Assembly: GCA_963576475.1 (NCBI GenBank)
Contig: OY754969.1
Span: forward strand, 27,875,388 to 27,939,387
From: Molanna angustata
Lineage: Eukaryota; Arthropoda; Insecta; Trichoptera; Molannidae
Length of the DNA stretch: 64,000 nt
Direction of reading: 5' to 3'
Position 1 is the stretch's first letter. Each line of letters opens with the position of its first letter. The position numbers and the translations under genes are program-made. Below are positions 25,107 through 39,539 of this stretch, one piece after another. The notes below the pieces were generated by a model. The model was not told the DNA's origin, did no database searches, and was given only the letters and a program-made list of their open reading frames with translations.

Positions 25107-25620
25107 GGAATAGGGGAGAGTCATGATTTCGCAAAATTTAAGCGTATTTTTTTTACATCAATTTCTCAATGGGTATCATGTAGAGAATGCACACTATGAG
25201 TTTCGTCGTGATGTGTTTGTGTGTATGGCGTATACGCTGTACGCCGTACGCCGTACGCCGTACGCCGTAGCATTTATCTTTTTTGTGTCCTCTCTACAGC
25301 CCAAACTATAAGTCTGATCGACTTCATATTAACATCATATGTGTAAAGTGCAAAGACCTAGAGCTGATTAGTTTTCCATAGACAACTTTTGATTTCTTCT
25401 CTATGAATTCATCATTTACGTTGTTTTTTTTTTGTGTCCTCTCTGCAGCCCAAACTATAAGTCCGATTGACTTCATATTGATATCACATGTGTTAAGTCC
25501 ATAAACTTAGAGCTGATTAGTTTTCCATAGACAACGGTTCATTTTTTCCCAATGTTTCTTTATGATTTCATCTATTAAAACTGAAAAAATGCTCTCACGA
25601 CCTGGAAATTAGAGATATTT
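25107..25620 (+). repeat. Dispersed repeat fused to the left edge of the satellite
   Basis: The part 25107-25270 (TACATCAATTT, GGGTATCA, GAGTTTCGTCGTGA, GTGTGTATGG) is also present, inverted, at about 42050-42218. A GTACGCC heptamer repeat follows (25239-25269). Then come two partial units, starting near 25288 and 25433, with TGTGTCCTCTCT and GAGCTGATTAGTTTTCCATA. The latter aligns with GAACTGATTAGCTTTCCATA of the satellite monomers. Confidence 0.7.
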
Positions 25621-28600
25621 TAATTTGGTTTCAACTATTTATACAACACCAAGAATCTTCATAAAATTGTATTCAAAGTTGGTCAATGTTAAAAGAAAAA
25701 TATTCAACGGTTTCAAAAATTATATTTTATTTAATGGATATTTGTATGAAACTTATATGTAACAAGAGAATTTTTTTATATTTGGCAATGATCAGTTCAT
25801 TGATTTCATATTGATAGAAGAATATTAATAGCTTGAACTTAGAACTGATTAGCTTTTCATAGATATCATATAATTTCTTCATATGATATCACGTGTAAAC
25901 ATTGTCAAAATGCTCTAACGCTCTTTGAAACAAAATTTATCTGCTTTTTTTAAAATATTTCATACAACATAAGCAGTCTTCACTATACTGCATTAATAGT
26001 TTGTCTATCTTAACATAAAAATATACTATCGGAAGAAAATTTATATTCCTGGTAGTAACATTTAGTATGAATAAAAATGTAATTAGATAAATTTCTATGT
26101 ATGGAAACGTTTAGTAATTTGATTTCATGTTATAATGTAAAGAGCTTGAACATAGAACTGATTAGCTTTCCATAAATAACAAAAAAAATCTTCATATGAT
26201 ATCACCTGTCAAAATTTGGAAAATGCTCTCGCGTTCTTTAAAACAAAATTTATCTGCTTTTTTTAAAATATTTCATACAACATAAGCATTCTTCACTATA
26301 CTGCATTAATAGTTTGTTTATCTTAACATAAAAATATACTATCGGAAGAAAATTTATATTCCTGATAGTAACATTTAGTATGAATAATAATGTAATTAGA
26401 TAAATTTCTATGTATGGAAAAGTTCAGTAATTTGATTTCATGTTATAATGTAAAGAGCTTGAACATAGAACTGATTAGCTTTCCATAAATAACAAAAAAA
26501 ATCTTCATATAATATCACGTGTCAAAATTTTGAAAATGCTCTCGCGTTCTTTAAAACAAAATTTATCTGCTTTTTTTAAAATATTTCATACAACATAAGC
26601 ATTCTTCACTATACTGCATTAATATTTTGTTTATCTTAACATAAAAATATACTATCGGAAGAAAATTTATATTCCTGGTAGTAACATTTAGTATGAATAA
26701 AAATGTAATTAGATAAATTTCTTTGTATGGAAAAGTTCAGTAATTTGATTTCATGTTATAATGTAAAGAGCTTGAACATAGAACTGATTAGCTTTCCATA
26801 AATAACAAAAAAAATCTTCATATGATATCACCTGTCAAAATTTGGAAAATGCTCTCGCGTTCTTTAGAACAAAATTTATCTGCTTTTTTTAAAATATTTC
26901 ATACAACATAAGCATTCTACACCATACTGCATTAAAAGTTTGTCTATCTTATCATAAAAATATACTATCGGAAGAAAATTTATATTCCTGATAGTAACAT
27001 TTAGTATGAATAATAATGTAATTAGATAAATTTCTATGTATGGAAAAGTTCAGTAATTTGATTTCATGTTATAATGTAAAGAGCTTGAACATAGAACTGA
27101 TTAGTTTTCCATAAATAACAAAAAAATCTTCATATAATATCACGTGTCAAAATTTTGAAAATGCTCTCGCGTTCTTTAAAACAAAATTTATCTGCTTTTT
27201 TTAAAATATTTCATACAACATAAGCATTCTTCACTATACTGCATTAATAGTTTGTTTATCATAACATAAAAATATACTATCGGAAGAAAATTTATATTCC
27301 TGATAGTAACATTTAGAATGAATAAAAATGTAATTAGATAAATTTCTATGTATGGAAACGTGTAGTAATTTGATTTCATGATATAATGTAAAGAGCTTGA
27401 ACATAGAACTGATTAGCTTTCCATAAATAACAAAAAAATTCTTCATATGATATCACCTGTCAAAATTTGAAAAATGCTCTCGCGTTCTTTAAAACAAAAT
27501 TTATCTGCTTTTTTTAAAATATTTCATACAACATAAGCATTCTTCACTATACTGTATTAATAGTTTGTCTATCTTAACATAAAAATATACTATCGGAAGA
27601 AAATTTATATTCCTGATAGTAACATTTAGTATGAATAATAATGTAATTAGATAAATTTCTATGTATGGAAAAGTTCAGTAATTTGATTTCATGTTATAAT
27701 GTAAAGAGCTTGAACATAGAACTGATAAGCTTTCCATAAATAACAAAAAAAATCTTCATATAATATCACGTGTCAAAATTTTGAAAATGCTCTCGCGTTC
27801 TTTAAAACAAAATTTATCTGCTTTTTTTAAAATATTTCATACAACATAAGCATTCTTCACTATACTGCATTAATATTTCGTTTATCTTAACATAAAAATA
27901 TACTATCAGAAGAAAATTTATATTCCTGGTAGTAACATTTAGTATGAATAAAAATGTAATTAGATAAATTTCTATGTATGGAAAAGTTCAGTAATTTGAT
28001 TTCCTGTTATAATGTAAAGAGCTTGAACATAGAACTGATTAGCTTTCCATAAATAACAAAAAAAATCTTCATATGATATCACGTGTCAAAATTTTGAAAA
28101 TGCTCTCGCGTTCTTTAAAACAAAATTTATCTGCTTTTTTTAAAATATTTCATACAACATAAGCATTCTTCACTATACTGCATTAATATTTTGTTTATCT
28201 TAACATAAAAATATACTATCGGAAGAAAATTTATATTCCTGGTAGTAACATTTAGTATGAATAAAAATGTAATTAGATAAATTTCTATGTATGGAAAAGT
28301 TCAGTAATTTGATTTCATGTTATAATGTAAAGAGCTTGAACATAGAACTGATTAGCTTTCCATAAATAACAAAAAAAATCTTCATATGATATCACGTGTC
28401 AAAATTTTGAAAATGCTCTCGCGTTCTTTAAAACAAAATTTATCTGCTTTTTTTAAAATATTTCATACAACATAAGCATTCTTCACTATACTGCATTAAT
28501 ATTTTGTTTATCTTAACATAAAAATATACTATCGGAAGAAAATTTATATTCCTGGTAGTAACATTTAGTATGAATAAAAATGTAATTAGATAAATTTCTA

Positions 28601-31600
28601 TGTATGGAAAAGTTCAGTAATTTGATTTCATGTTATAATGTAAAGAGCTTGAACATAGAACTGATTAGCTTTCCATAAATAACAAAAAAAATCTTCATAT
28701 GATATCACCTGTCAAAATTTGGAAAATGCTCTCGCGTTCTTTAGAACAAAATTTATCTGCTTTTTTTAAAATATTTCATACAACATAAGCATTCTTCACT
28801 ATACTGCATTAATAGTTTGTTTATCTTAACATAAAAATATACTATCGGAAGAAAATTTATATTCCTGATAGTAACATTTAGTATGAATAATAATGTAATT
28901 AGATAAATTTCTATGTATGGAAAAGTTCAGTAATTTGATTTCATGTTATAATGTAAAGAGCTTGAACATAGAACTGATTAGCTTTCCATAAATAACAAAA
29001 AAAATCTTCATATAATATCACGTGTCAAAATTTTGAAAATGCTCTCGCGTTCTTTAAAACAAAATTTATCTGCTTTTTTTAAAATATTTCATACAACATA
29101 AGCATTCTTCACTATACTGTATTAATAGTTTGTCTATCTTAACATAAAAATATACTATCGGAAGAAAATTTATATTCCTGATAGTAACATTTAGTATGAA
29201 TAATAATGTAATTAGATAAATTTCTATGTATGGAAAAGTTCAGTAATTTGATTTCATGTTATAATGTAAAGAGCTTGAACATAGAACTGATTAGCTTTCC
29301 ATAAATAACAAAAAAAATCTTCATATAATATCACGTGTCAAAATTTTGAAAATGCTCTCGCGTTCTTTAAAACAAAATTTATCTGCTTTTTTTAAAATAT
29401 TTCATACAACATAAGCATTCTTCACTATACTGCATTAATATTTTGTTTATCTTAACATAAAAATATACTATCGGAAGAAAATTTATATTCCTGGTAGTAA
29501 CATTTAGTATGAATAAAAATGTAATTAGATAAATTTCTTTGTATGGAAAAGTTCAGTAATTTGATTTCATGTTATAATGTAAAGAGCTTGAACATAGAAC
29601 TGATTAGCTTTCCATAAATAACAAAAAAAATCTTCATATGATATCACCTGTCAAAATTTGGAAAATGCTCTCGCGTTCTTTAGAACAAAATTTATCTGCT
29701 TTTTTTAAAATATTTCATACAACATAAGCATTCTACACCATACTGCATTAAAAGTTTGTCTATCTTATCATAAAAATATACTATCGGAAGAAAATTTATA
29801 TTCCTGATAGTAACATTTAGTATGAATAATAATGTAATTAGATAAATTTCTATGTATGGAAAAGTTCAGTAATTTGATTTCATGTTATAATGTAAAGAGC
29901 TTGAACATAGAACTGATTAGTTTTCCATAAATAACAAAAAAATCTTCATATAATATCACGTGTCAAAATTTTGAAAATGCTCTCGCGTTCTTTAAAACAA
30001 AATTTATCTGCTTTTTTTAAAATATTTCATACAACATAAGCATTCTTCACTATACTGCATTAATAGTTTGTTTATCATAACATAAAAATATACTATCGGA
30101 AGAAAATTTATATTCCTGATAGTAACATTTAGAATGAATAAAAATGTAATTAGATAAATTTCTATGTATGGAAACGTGTAGTAATTTGATTTCATGATAT
30201 AATGTAAAGAGCTTGAACATAGAACTGATTAGCTTTCCATAAATAACAAAAAAATTCTTCATATGATATCACCTGTCAAAATTTGAAAAATGCTCTCGCG
30301 TTCTTTAAAACAAAATTTATCTGCTTTTTTTAAAATATTTCATACAACATAAGCATTCTTCACTATACTGTATTAATAGTTTGTCTATCTTAACATAAAA
30401 ATATACTATCGGAAGAAAATTTATATTCCTGATAGTAACATTTAGTATGAATAATAATGTAATTAGATAAATTTCTATGTATGGAAAAGTTCAGTAATTT
30501 GATTTCATGTTATAATGTAAAGAGCTTGAACATAGAACTGATAAGCTTTCCATAAATAACAAAAAAAATCTTCATATAATATCACGTGTCAAAATTTTGA
30601 AAATGCTCTCGCGTTCTTTAAAACAAAATTTATCTGCTTTTTTTAAAATATTTCATACAACATAAGCATTCTTCACTATACTGCATTAATATTTCGTTTA
30701 TCTTAACATAAAAATATACTATCGGAAGAAAATTTATATTCCTGGTAGTAACATTTAGTATGAATAAAAATGTAATTAGATAAATTTCTATGTATGGAAA
30801 AGTTCAGTAATTTGATTTCATGTTATAATGTAAAGAGCTTGAACATAGAACTGATTAGCTTTCCATAAATAACAAAAAAAATCTTCATATGATATCACGT
30901 GTCAAAATTTTGAAAATGCTCTCGCGTTCTTTAAAACAAAATTTATCTGCTTTTTTTAAAATATTTCATACAACATAAGCATTCTTCACTATACTGCATT
31001 AATATTTTGTTTATCTTAACATAAAAATATACTATCGGAAGAAAATTTATATTCCTGGTAGTAACATTTAGTATGAATAAAAATGTAATTAGATAAATTT
31101 CTATGTATGGAAAAGTTCAGTAATTTGATTTCATGTTATAATGTAAAGAGCTTGAACATAGAACTGATTAGCTTTCCATAAATAACAAAAAAAATCTTCA
31201 TATGATATCACGTGTCAAAATTTTGAAAATGCTCTCGCGTTCTTTAAAACAAAATTTATCTGCTTTTTTTAAAATATTTCATACAACATAAGCATTCTTC
31301 ACTATACTGCATTAATATTTTGTTTATCTTAACATAAAAATATACTATCGGAAGAAAATTTATATTCCTGGTAGTAACATTTAGTATGAATAAAAATGTA
31401 ATTAGATAAATTTCTATGTATGGAAAAGTTCAGTAATTTGATTTCATGTTATAATGTAAAGAGCTTGAACATAGAACTGATTAGCTTTCCATAAATAACA
31501 AAAAAAATCTTCATATGATATCACCTGTCAAAATTTGGAAAATGCTCTCGCGTTCTTTAGAACAAAATTTATCTGCTTTTTTTAAAATATTTCATACAAC

Positions 31601-34600
31601 ATAAGCATTCTTCACTATACTGCATTAATAGTTTGTTTATCTTAACATAAAAATATACTATCGGAAGAAAATTTATATTCCTGATAGTAACATTTAGTAT
31701 GAATAATAATGTAATTAGATAAATTTCTATGTATGGAAAAGTTCAGTAATTTGATTTCATGTTATAATGTAAAGAGCTTGAACATAGAACTGATTAGCTT
31801 TCCATAAATAACAAAAAAAATCTTCATATAATATCACGTGTCAAAATTTTGAAAATGCTCTCGCGTTCTTTAAAACAAAATTTATCTGCTTTTTTTAAAA
31901 TATTTCATACAACATAAGCATTCTTCACTATACTGTATTAATAGTTTGTCTATCTTAACATAAAAATATACTATCGGAAGAAAATTTATATTCCTGATAG
32001 TAACATTTAGTATGAATAATAATGTAATTAGATAAATTTCTATGTATGGAAAAGTTCAGTAATTTGATTTCATGTTATAATGTAAAGAGCTTGAACATAG
32101 AACTGATTAGCTTTCCATAAATAACAAAAAAAATCTTCATATAATATCACGTGTCAAAATTTTGAAAATGCTCTCGCGTTCTTTAAAACAAAATTTATCT
32201 GCTTTTTTTAAAATATTTCATACAACATAAGCATTCTTCACTATACTGCATTAATATTTTGTTTATCTTAACATAAAAATATACTATCGGAAGAAAATTT
32301 ATATTCCTGGTAGTAACATTTAGTATGAATAAAAATGTAATTAGATAAATTTCTATGTATGGAAAAGTTCAGTAATTTGATTTCATGTTATAATGTAAAG
32401 AGCTTGAACATAGAACTGATTAGCTTTCCATAAATAACAAAAAAAATCTTCATATGATATCACCTGTCAAAATTTGGAAAATGCTCTCGCGTTCTTTAGA
32501 ACAAAATTTATCTGCTTTTTTTAAAATATTTCATACAACATAAGCATTCTTCACTATACTGCATTAATAGTTTGTTTATCTTAACATAAAAATATACTAT
32601 CGGAAGAAAATTTATATTCCTGATAGTAACATTTAGTATGAATAATAATGTAATTAGATAAATTTCTATGTATGGAAAAGTTCAGTAATTTGATTTCATG
32701 TTATAATGTAAAGAGCTTGAACATAGAACTGATTAGCTTTCCATAAATAACAAAAAAAATCTTCATATAATATCACGTGTCAAAATTTTGAAAATGCTCT
32801 CGCGTTCTTTAAAACAAAATTTATCTGCTTTTTTTAAAATATTTCATACAACATAAGCATTCTTCACTATACTGCATTAATATTTTGTTTATCTTAACAT
32901 AAAAATATACTATCGGAAGAAAATTTATATTCCTGGTAGTAACATTTAGTATGAATAAAAATGTAATTAGATAAATTTCTTTGTATGGAAAAGTTCAGTA
33001 ATTTGATTTCATGTTATAATGTAAAGAGCTTGAACATAGAACTGATTAGCTTTCCATAAATAACAAAAAAAATCTTCATATGATATCACCTGTCAAAATT
33101 TGGAAAATGCTCTCGCGTTCTTTAGAACAAAATTTATCTGCTTTTTTTAAAATATTTCATACAACATAAGCATTCTACACCATACTGCATTAAAAGTTTG
33201 TCTATCTTATCATAAAAATATACTATCGGAAGAAAATTTATATTCCTGATAGTAACATTTAGTATGAATAATAATGTAATTAGATAAATTTCTATGTATG
33301 GAAAAGTTCAGTAATTTGATTTCATGTTATAATGTAAAGAGCTTGAACATAGAACTGATTAGTTTTCCATAAATAACAAAAAAAATCTTCATATAATATC
33401 ACGTGTCAAAATTTTGAAAATGCTCTCGCGTTCTTTAAAACAAAATTTATCTGCTTTTTTTAAAATATTTCATACAACATAAGCATTCTTCACTATACTG
33501 CATTAATAGTTTGTTTATCATAACATAAAAATATACTATCGGAAGAAAATTTATATTCCTGATAGTAACATTTAGTATGAATAAAAATGTAATTAGATAA
33601 ATTTCTATGTATGGAAACGTGTAGTAATTTGATTTCATGATATAATGTAAAGAGCTTGAACATAGAACTGATTAGCTTTCCATAAATAACAAAAAAATTC
33701 TTCATATGATATCACCTGTCAAAATTTGAAAAATGCTCTCGCGTTCTTTAAAACAAAATTTATCTGCTTTTTTTAAAATATTTCATACAACATAAGCATT
33801 CTTCACTATACTGTATTAATAGTTTGTCTATCTTAACATAAAAATATACTATCGGAAGAAAATTTATATTCCTGATAGTAACATTTAGTATGAATAATAA
33901 TGTAATTAGATAAATTTCTATGTATGGAAAAGTTCAGTAATTTGATTTCATGTTATAATGTAAAGAGCTTGAACATAGAACTGATTAGCTTTCCATAAAT
34001 AACAAAAAAAATCTTCATATAATATCACGTGTCAAAATTTTGAAAATGCTCTCGCGTTCTTTAAAACAAAATTTATCTGCTTTTTTTAAAATATTTCATA
34101 CAACATAAGCATTCTTCACTATACTGCATTAATATTTTGTTTATCTTAACATAAAAATATACTATCGGAAGAAAATTTATATTCCTGGTAGTAACATTTA
34201 GTATGAATAAAAATGTAATTAGATAAATTTCTATGTATGGAAAAGTTCAGTAATTTGATTTCATGTTATAATGTAAAGAGCTTGAACATAGAACTGATTA
34301 GCTTTCCATAAATAACAAAAAAAATCTTCATATGATATCACGTGTCAAAATTTTGAAAATGCTCTCGCGTTCTTTAAAACAAAATTTATCTGCTTTTTTT
34401 AAAATATTTCATACAACATAAGCATTCTTCACTATACTGCATTAATATTTTGTTTATCTTAACATAAAAATATACTATCGGAAGAAAATTTATATTCCTG
34501 GTAGTAACATTTAGTATGAATAAAAATGTAATTAGATAAATTTCTATGTATGGAAACGTGTAGTAATTTGATTTCATGATATAATGTAAAGAGCTTGAAC

Positions 34601-37045
34601 AACGAACTGATTAGCTTTCCATAAATAACAAAAAAATTCTTCATATGATATCACCTGTCAAAATTTGAAAAATGCTCTCGCGTTCTTTAAAACAAAATTT
34701 ATCTGCTTTTTTTAAAATATTTCATACAACGTAAGTATTCTTCACTATACTGCATTAATAGTTTGTCTATCTTAACATAAAAATATACTATCGGAAGAAA
34801 ATTTATATTCCTGGTAGTAACATTTAGTATGAATAAAAATGTAATTAGATAAATTTCTATGTATGGAAAAGTTCAGTAATTTGATTTCATGTTATAATGT
34901 AAAGAGCTTGAACATAGAACTGATTAGCTTTCCATAAATAACAAAAAAAATCTTCATATGATATCACCTGTCAAAATTTGGAAAATGCTCTCGCGTTCTT
35001 TAGAACAAAATTTATCTGCTTTTTTTAAAATATTTTATACAACATAAGCATTCTACACCATACTGCATTAAAAGTTTGTCTATCTTATCATAAAAATATA
35101 CTATCGGAAGAAAATTTATATTCCTGATAGTAACATTTAGTATGAATAATAATGTAATTAGATAAATTTCTATGTATGGAAAAGTTCAGTAATTTGATTT
35201 CATGTTATAATGTAAAGAGCTTGAACGTAGAACTGATTAGTTTTCCATAAATAACAAAAAAAATCTTCATATAATATCACGTGTCAAAATTTTGAAAATG
35301 CTCTCGCGTTCTTTAAAACAAAATTTAACTGCTTTTTTTAAAATATTTCATACAACATAAGCATTCTTCACTATACTGCATTAATAGTTTGTTTATCTTA
35401 ACATAAAAATATACTATCGGAAGAAAATTTATATTCCTGATAGTAACATTTAGTATGAATAAAAATGTAATTAGATAAATTTCTATGTATGGAAACGTGT
35501 AGTAATTTGATTTCATGATATAATGTAAAGAGCTTGAACATAGAACTGATTAGCTTTCCATAAATAACAAAAAAATTCTTCATATGATATCACCTGTCAA
35601 AATTTGAAAAATGCTCTCGCGTTCTTTAAAACAAAATTTATCTGCTTTTTTTAAAATATTTCATACAACATAAGCATTCTTCACTATACTGCATTAATAG
35701 TTTGTCTATCTTAACATAAAAATATACTATCGGAAGAAAATTTATATTCCTGATAGTAACATTTAGTATGAATAATAATGTAATTAGATAAATTTCTATG
35801 TATGGAAAAGTTCAGTAATTTGGTTTTAATGTTATAATGTAAAGAGCTTGAACATAGAACTGATTAGCTTTCCATAAATAACAAAAAAAATCTTCATATA
35901 ATATCACGTGTCAAAATTTTGAAAATGCTCTCGCGTTCTTTAAAACAAAATTTATCTGCTTTTTTTAAAATATTTCATACAACATAAACATTCTTCACTA
36001 TACTGCATTAATAGTTTGTTTATCTTAACATAAAAATATACTATCGGAAGAAAATTTATATTCCTGATAGTAACATTTAGTATGAATAAAAATGTAATTA
36101 GATAAATTTCTATGTATGGAAACGTGTAGTAATTTGATTTCATGATATAATGTAAAGAGCTTGAACATAGAACTGATTAGCTTTCCATAAATAACAAAAA
36201 AATTCTTCATATGATATCACCTGTCAAAATTTGAAAAATGCTCTCGCGTTCTTTAAAACAAAATTTTTCTGCTTTTTTTAAAATATTTCATACAACATAA
36301 GCATTCTTCACTATACTGCATTAATAGTTTGTCTATCTTAACATAAAAATATACTATCGGAAGAAAATTTATATTCCTGGTAGTAACATTTAGTATGAAT
36401 AAAAATGTAATTAGATAAATTTCTATGTATGGAAAAGTTCAGTAATTTGATTTCATGTTATAATGTTAAGAGCTTGAACATAGAACTGATTAGCTTTCCA
36501 TAAATAACAAAAAATTTCTTCATATGATATCACCTGTCAAAATTTGGAAAATGCTTTCGCGTCCTTTAAAACAAAATTTATCTGCTTTTATTAAAATATT
36601 TCATACAACATAAGCATTCTACACCATACTGCAATAATAGTTTGTCTATCTTAACATAAAAATATACTGTCGATAGAAATTTATTTTCCTGGTAGTAAAA
36701 TTTAGTATGAATAAAAATGTATATAATAAGATAAATTTCTTATGTATGGAAAAGTTCAGTAATTTGATTTCATGTTATAATGTAAAGAGCTTGAACATCG
36801 AACTGATTAGCTTTTCATAAATAACAAAAATTTCTTCATATGATATTACGTGTCAAAATTGTCAAAATGCTCTAACGTCCTTTAAAACAAAATTTATCTG
36901 CTTTTATTAAAATATTTCATACAACATTAGAATTCTTCACCATACTGCATTAATAGTTTGTCTATCTTAACATGAAAATATACTATCGTTAGAAAATTTA
37001 TATTCTTGGTAGTAAAATTTAGAATGAATAAAATATTTCATTGTC
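25621..37045. repeat. 313-bp satellite array with higher-order structure
   Basis: A GGAAG landmark recurs at 26031, 26344, 26657, 26970, 27282 and so on to 36359, with spacing 313 (twice 312 or 314). Degenerate forms follow at about 36672 and 36988, giving about 35 monomers. Monomers are AT-rich, contain TTCATATGATATCAC-like and CTCTCGCGTTCTTT motifs, and carry only a few variants. Diagnostic variants recur in the same order, defining blocks of 9 monomers (26970-29786), 11 monomers (29786-33228) and 6 monomers (33228-35106). Edge monomers are much more divergent. Short frames repeated through it are artefacts of the repetition. Confidence 0.95.
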
Positions 37046-37549
37046 AATATTTGTGGTGTGGAGAGTTTAGTGTTGGCCACAACCCACTCGTTTTTACATG
37101 TGTGTGTGAGGCGGTAGATCGTTTGGTTTACGTATTATGTAGGTCTGCGTATCGGTAGGTGTACGTATACTAGAAATTCGTCTGTTTCAGCGTAGTTTTA
37201 GTTGGCATACATTCATTGCGCTGACTAGGTATCTGTACCATATATTTATAATCTAAGGGTTTAGCATTTCTTTGTCTTTATTGACATTCTATAATAATTT
37301 ATTTACAATCTAGTGGTTTCTTTGGTTTATTGAGATTATATAATCTCAAAATCAGAGAACATAGGTCGAAGTGCCATACATCAGTATGCAATTATAAAAT
37401 TTATGTGTATTCAAAGACACAAATCATTTGAAATCAACTAGGTTGCTGGTAATATATTTCAAATCAACTCGAAAGGTGTCGGTTGCATAGACCGGTTATT
37501 TTTTTTATGATGGCAATATGCATACATAAAGAGATTAATTTATAAAAAT
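37046..37549. other. Right flank of the satellite
   Basis: Homology to the monomer stops near 37045. The following 500 bp have no recognisable gene or repeat. Confidence 0.45.
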
Positions 37550-37878
37550 ATCGTTCAAATGTTTCCAAGCGGTGATAGCCCAGCGGTAAGGTCGTCGCCT
37601 CACATGCGTGAGGTCGACGGTTCAAATTCGGGCGGGGCACGCACCTCTGGATTTTCAAAAAATCTATGTGCGGATTTATATCATTTATATCACTAGCTAT
37701 GTGTAGCCATGATCCAATTTGTCTGTTTCCCCTTTCTAGGGGTTACGGAGGTTAGATGGCAGTCGCTTCAAAGTAATAACCAGACTCGCCAATTCCAGGA
37801 TCATGGTCAAAAGCGTACCCCGATAGAAACGGGACAAAAGCGCTCAGGGAAAGAAGAAGATCGTTCAAATGTTTCCAA
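37550..37878 (+). mobile_element. Complete tRNA-derived SINE (family D) with 19-bp target duplication
   Basis: ATCGTTCAAATGTTTCCAA occurs at 37550-37568 and again at 37860-37878, flanking a 291-bp unit. The unit starts with a tRNA-like head (GATAGCCCAGCGGTAAGG as A box; GACGGTTCAAATTCGGG as B box). An unrelated body follows, and the unit ends in a short AAG repeat (AAAGAAGAAG). Perfect target duplication plus Pol III boxes make this a well-defined SINE insertion, and probably a recent one. Frames across it are not genes. Confidence 0.9.
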
Positions 37879-37879
37879 T

Positions 37880-39150
37880 AAAAGGTCAGAAAGCATTATT
37901 TACTCCACTACCCAATTGTTGTCTTTCGAAAAAAATGTAGCCTAAATATGATAAATGACATTTGACATTTAAAACGCCCAATGCTGCGTTCAAATTGAAA
38001 CGTCTCTTGACAGCGTATAGTGAGATTGGTGTGAAAAACGCCATAATCTGCAACTTCAGGTACATCCGAGTGACACTCGACGTCGAGTGTTCTATCTGAA
38101 CACAGCCCAGAACCGCTTTAGTCAATTAAGGATGTGTTACATACAAGTCCTACGGGTACCTGGATTTTCCTGTTTCTTTTTTCAAGATAAGATCGTAAAA
38201 TGTTTTGCATTTTTTATACCACGACGAAAAAATATCTGTTTTTCGAGGAACCCTAAACCCTTTCATAACCTCTTGAAAAAAACTCAATCCGTGGCGATCT
38301 TGTTTAATATATCTATAAAACTCTAACAAAGAAATATTTCCATATCAACAAAATTTTGCTATCAAATCGTGATGGTGACACTTTTGTAAAATCGACTATA
38401 CTTTTCGTTTTTAAATAAAAAATAAAGATTTATTTCACGATTAGATTTCACTAAAATATAAATCACTTCAATCGATTGATTTTCATCTATTTAAGATCTA
38501 ATCCCTCACATACTTCAAGCATGCCCTTTTTATTTCTGGTGTATAATTTGGTTTTTCTATAAACAATAATGTTTTTTTATTTATAAATATTAAAATGATC
38601 TCCCACTTTGAAAGTCATGTGTCGGGAGAAGCAATTTATCTAGAATTTAATAATGGACCATGAATGGAACGTGTCGGTTTAGACCGCTTAGCAAATTTTT
38701 TAAACCGCCGATACATGTCCAGTATAAACCGACCAGGGATATTTTCATAACTACTAAAATATAGCCATGAAGTTGCTAATGTATAAATTTGATGAACCAA
38801 TTTACGGCTAATCACTTAAGTTTCCGTCGAATTCCTTCACTCAATTCGAAAAGTTCTAAGCTTTACGTCGTGCATAATAAATATTATTGTCTTAATCGGT
38901 TCCACGTAATACAATGTATCAAGTTCAATGCTTTGCTCGCCAGACAGTACCAATTGACCTACATTTACGTATGATGTATGTATATGTATATATTGTGTTT
39001 ATATTACAACGAAAGTACAAACATAACAATGTTCATAAAAATAAAACGAAATGAATCACGCTTGTTTTCTTTCAATTTAAATGGTTTGTTTGAAAATATA
39101 CCAAAATGTGGCAGAAAAGATCCAGAAAAAAGACTTAATAATAAAAATAA
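37880..39150. other. AT-rich intergenic DNA
   Basis: No gene recognised. Around 38673-38733 short inverted motifs GTCGGTTTA/TAAACCGAC are seen. Small frames lack any similarity that I know. Confidence 0.45.
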
Positions 39151-39159
39151 TAACGATAT

Positions 39160-39535
39160 ATAAAGAGCCGTGCATAGCTGTAGAAACAAAGTATAAATAA
39201 TGTAGTCACTGAATGTATCAAAATTTTGCAAATGTCCATCGAGGGGAATTTTATTCCAATTTAACGGTCCATTTATTAAATGGACGTTAAAAAGTCGCAT
39301 AATAGACTGTATTCTGCGGCCTACTTCCTCATTCATATTAAGGGTACGTTTGATATATCGATCGTCCGTTGGCACACTATGTAGCCGGTTCAATCCCACT
39401 TCAGACAAGATACATAATGTATCTTGAAATCTTAGCCCTACTCGTTGATCTAGAATATCTAGATGATCTGAATGTAAGATATTTCTTATGGCACAGTTCT
39501 TGATGTTCATATAGAGCTAAGTTATGCAGACCCTT
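39160..39535 (-). pseudogene. Probable LINE polymerase C-terminal fragment
   Basis: A minus-strand frame reads HSDHLDILDQRVGLRFQDTL, then LNRLHSVPTDDRYIKRTLNM and NWNKIPLDGHLQNFDTF. The last segment resembles the W.(S/K)(L/I)P...F..F motif that closes many CR1/Jockey-like LINE ORF2 proteins. No catalytic domain is present, so this would be a 5'-truncated copy. The frame continues into low-complexity sequence to 39004, which is not considered part of it. Confidence 0.4.
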
Positions 39536-39539
39536 AAAG

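Noticed and set aside
27188..36210. Repeated 61-70-residue minus-strand frames as a gene family
   Set aside because: They recur only because the 313-bp satellite recurs; they have low complexity, no conserved start context and no recognisable domain.
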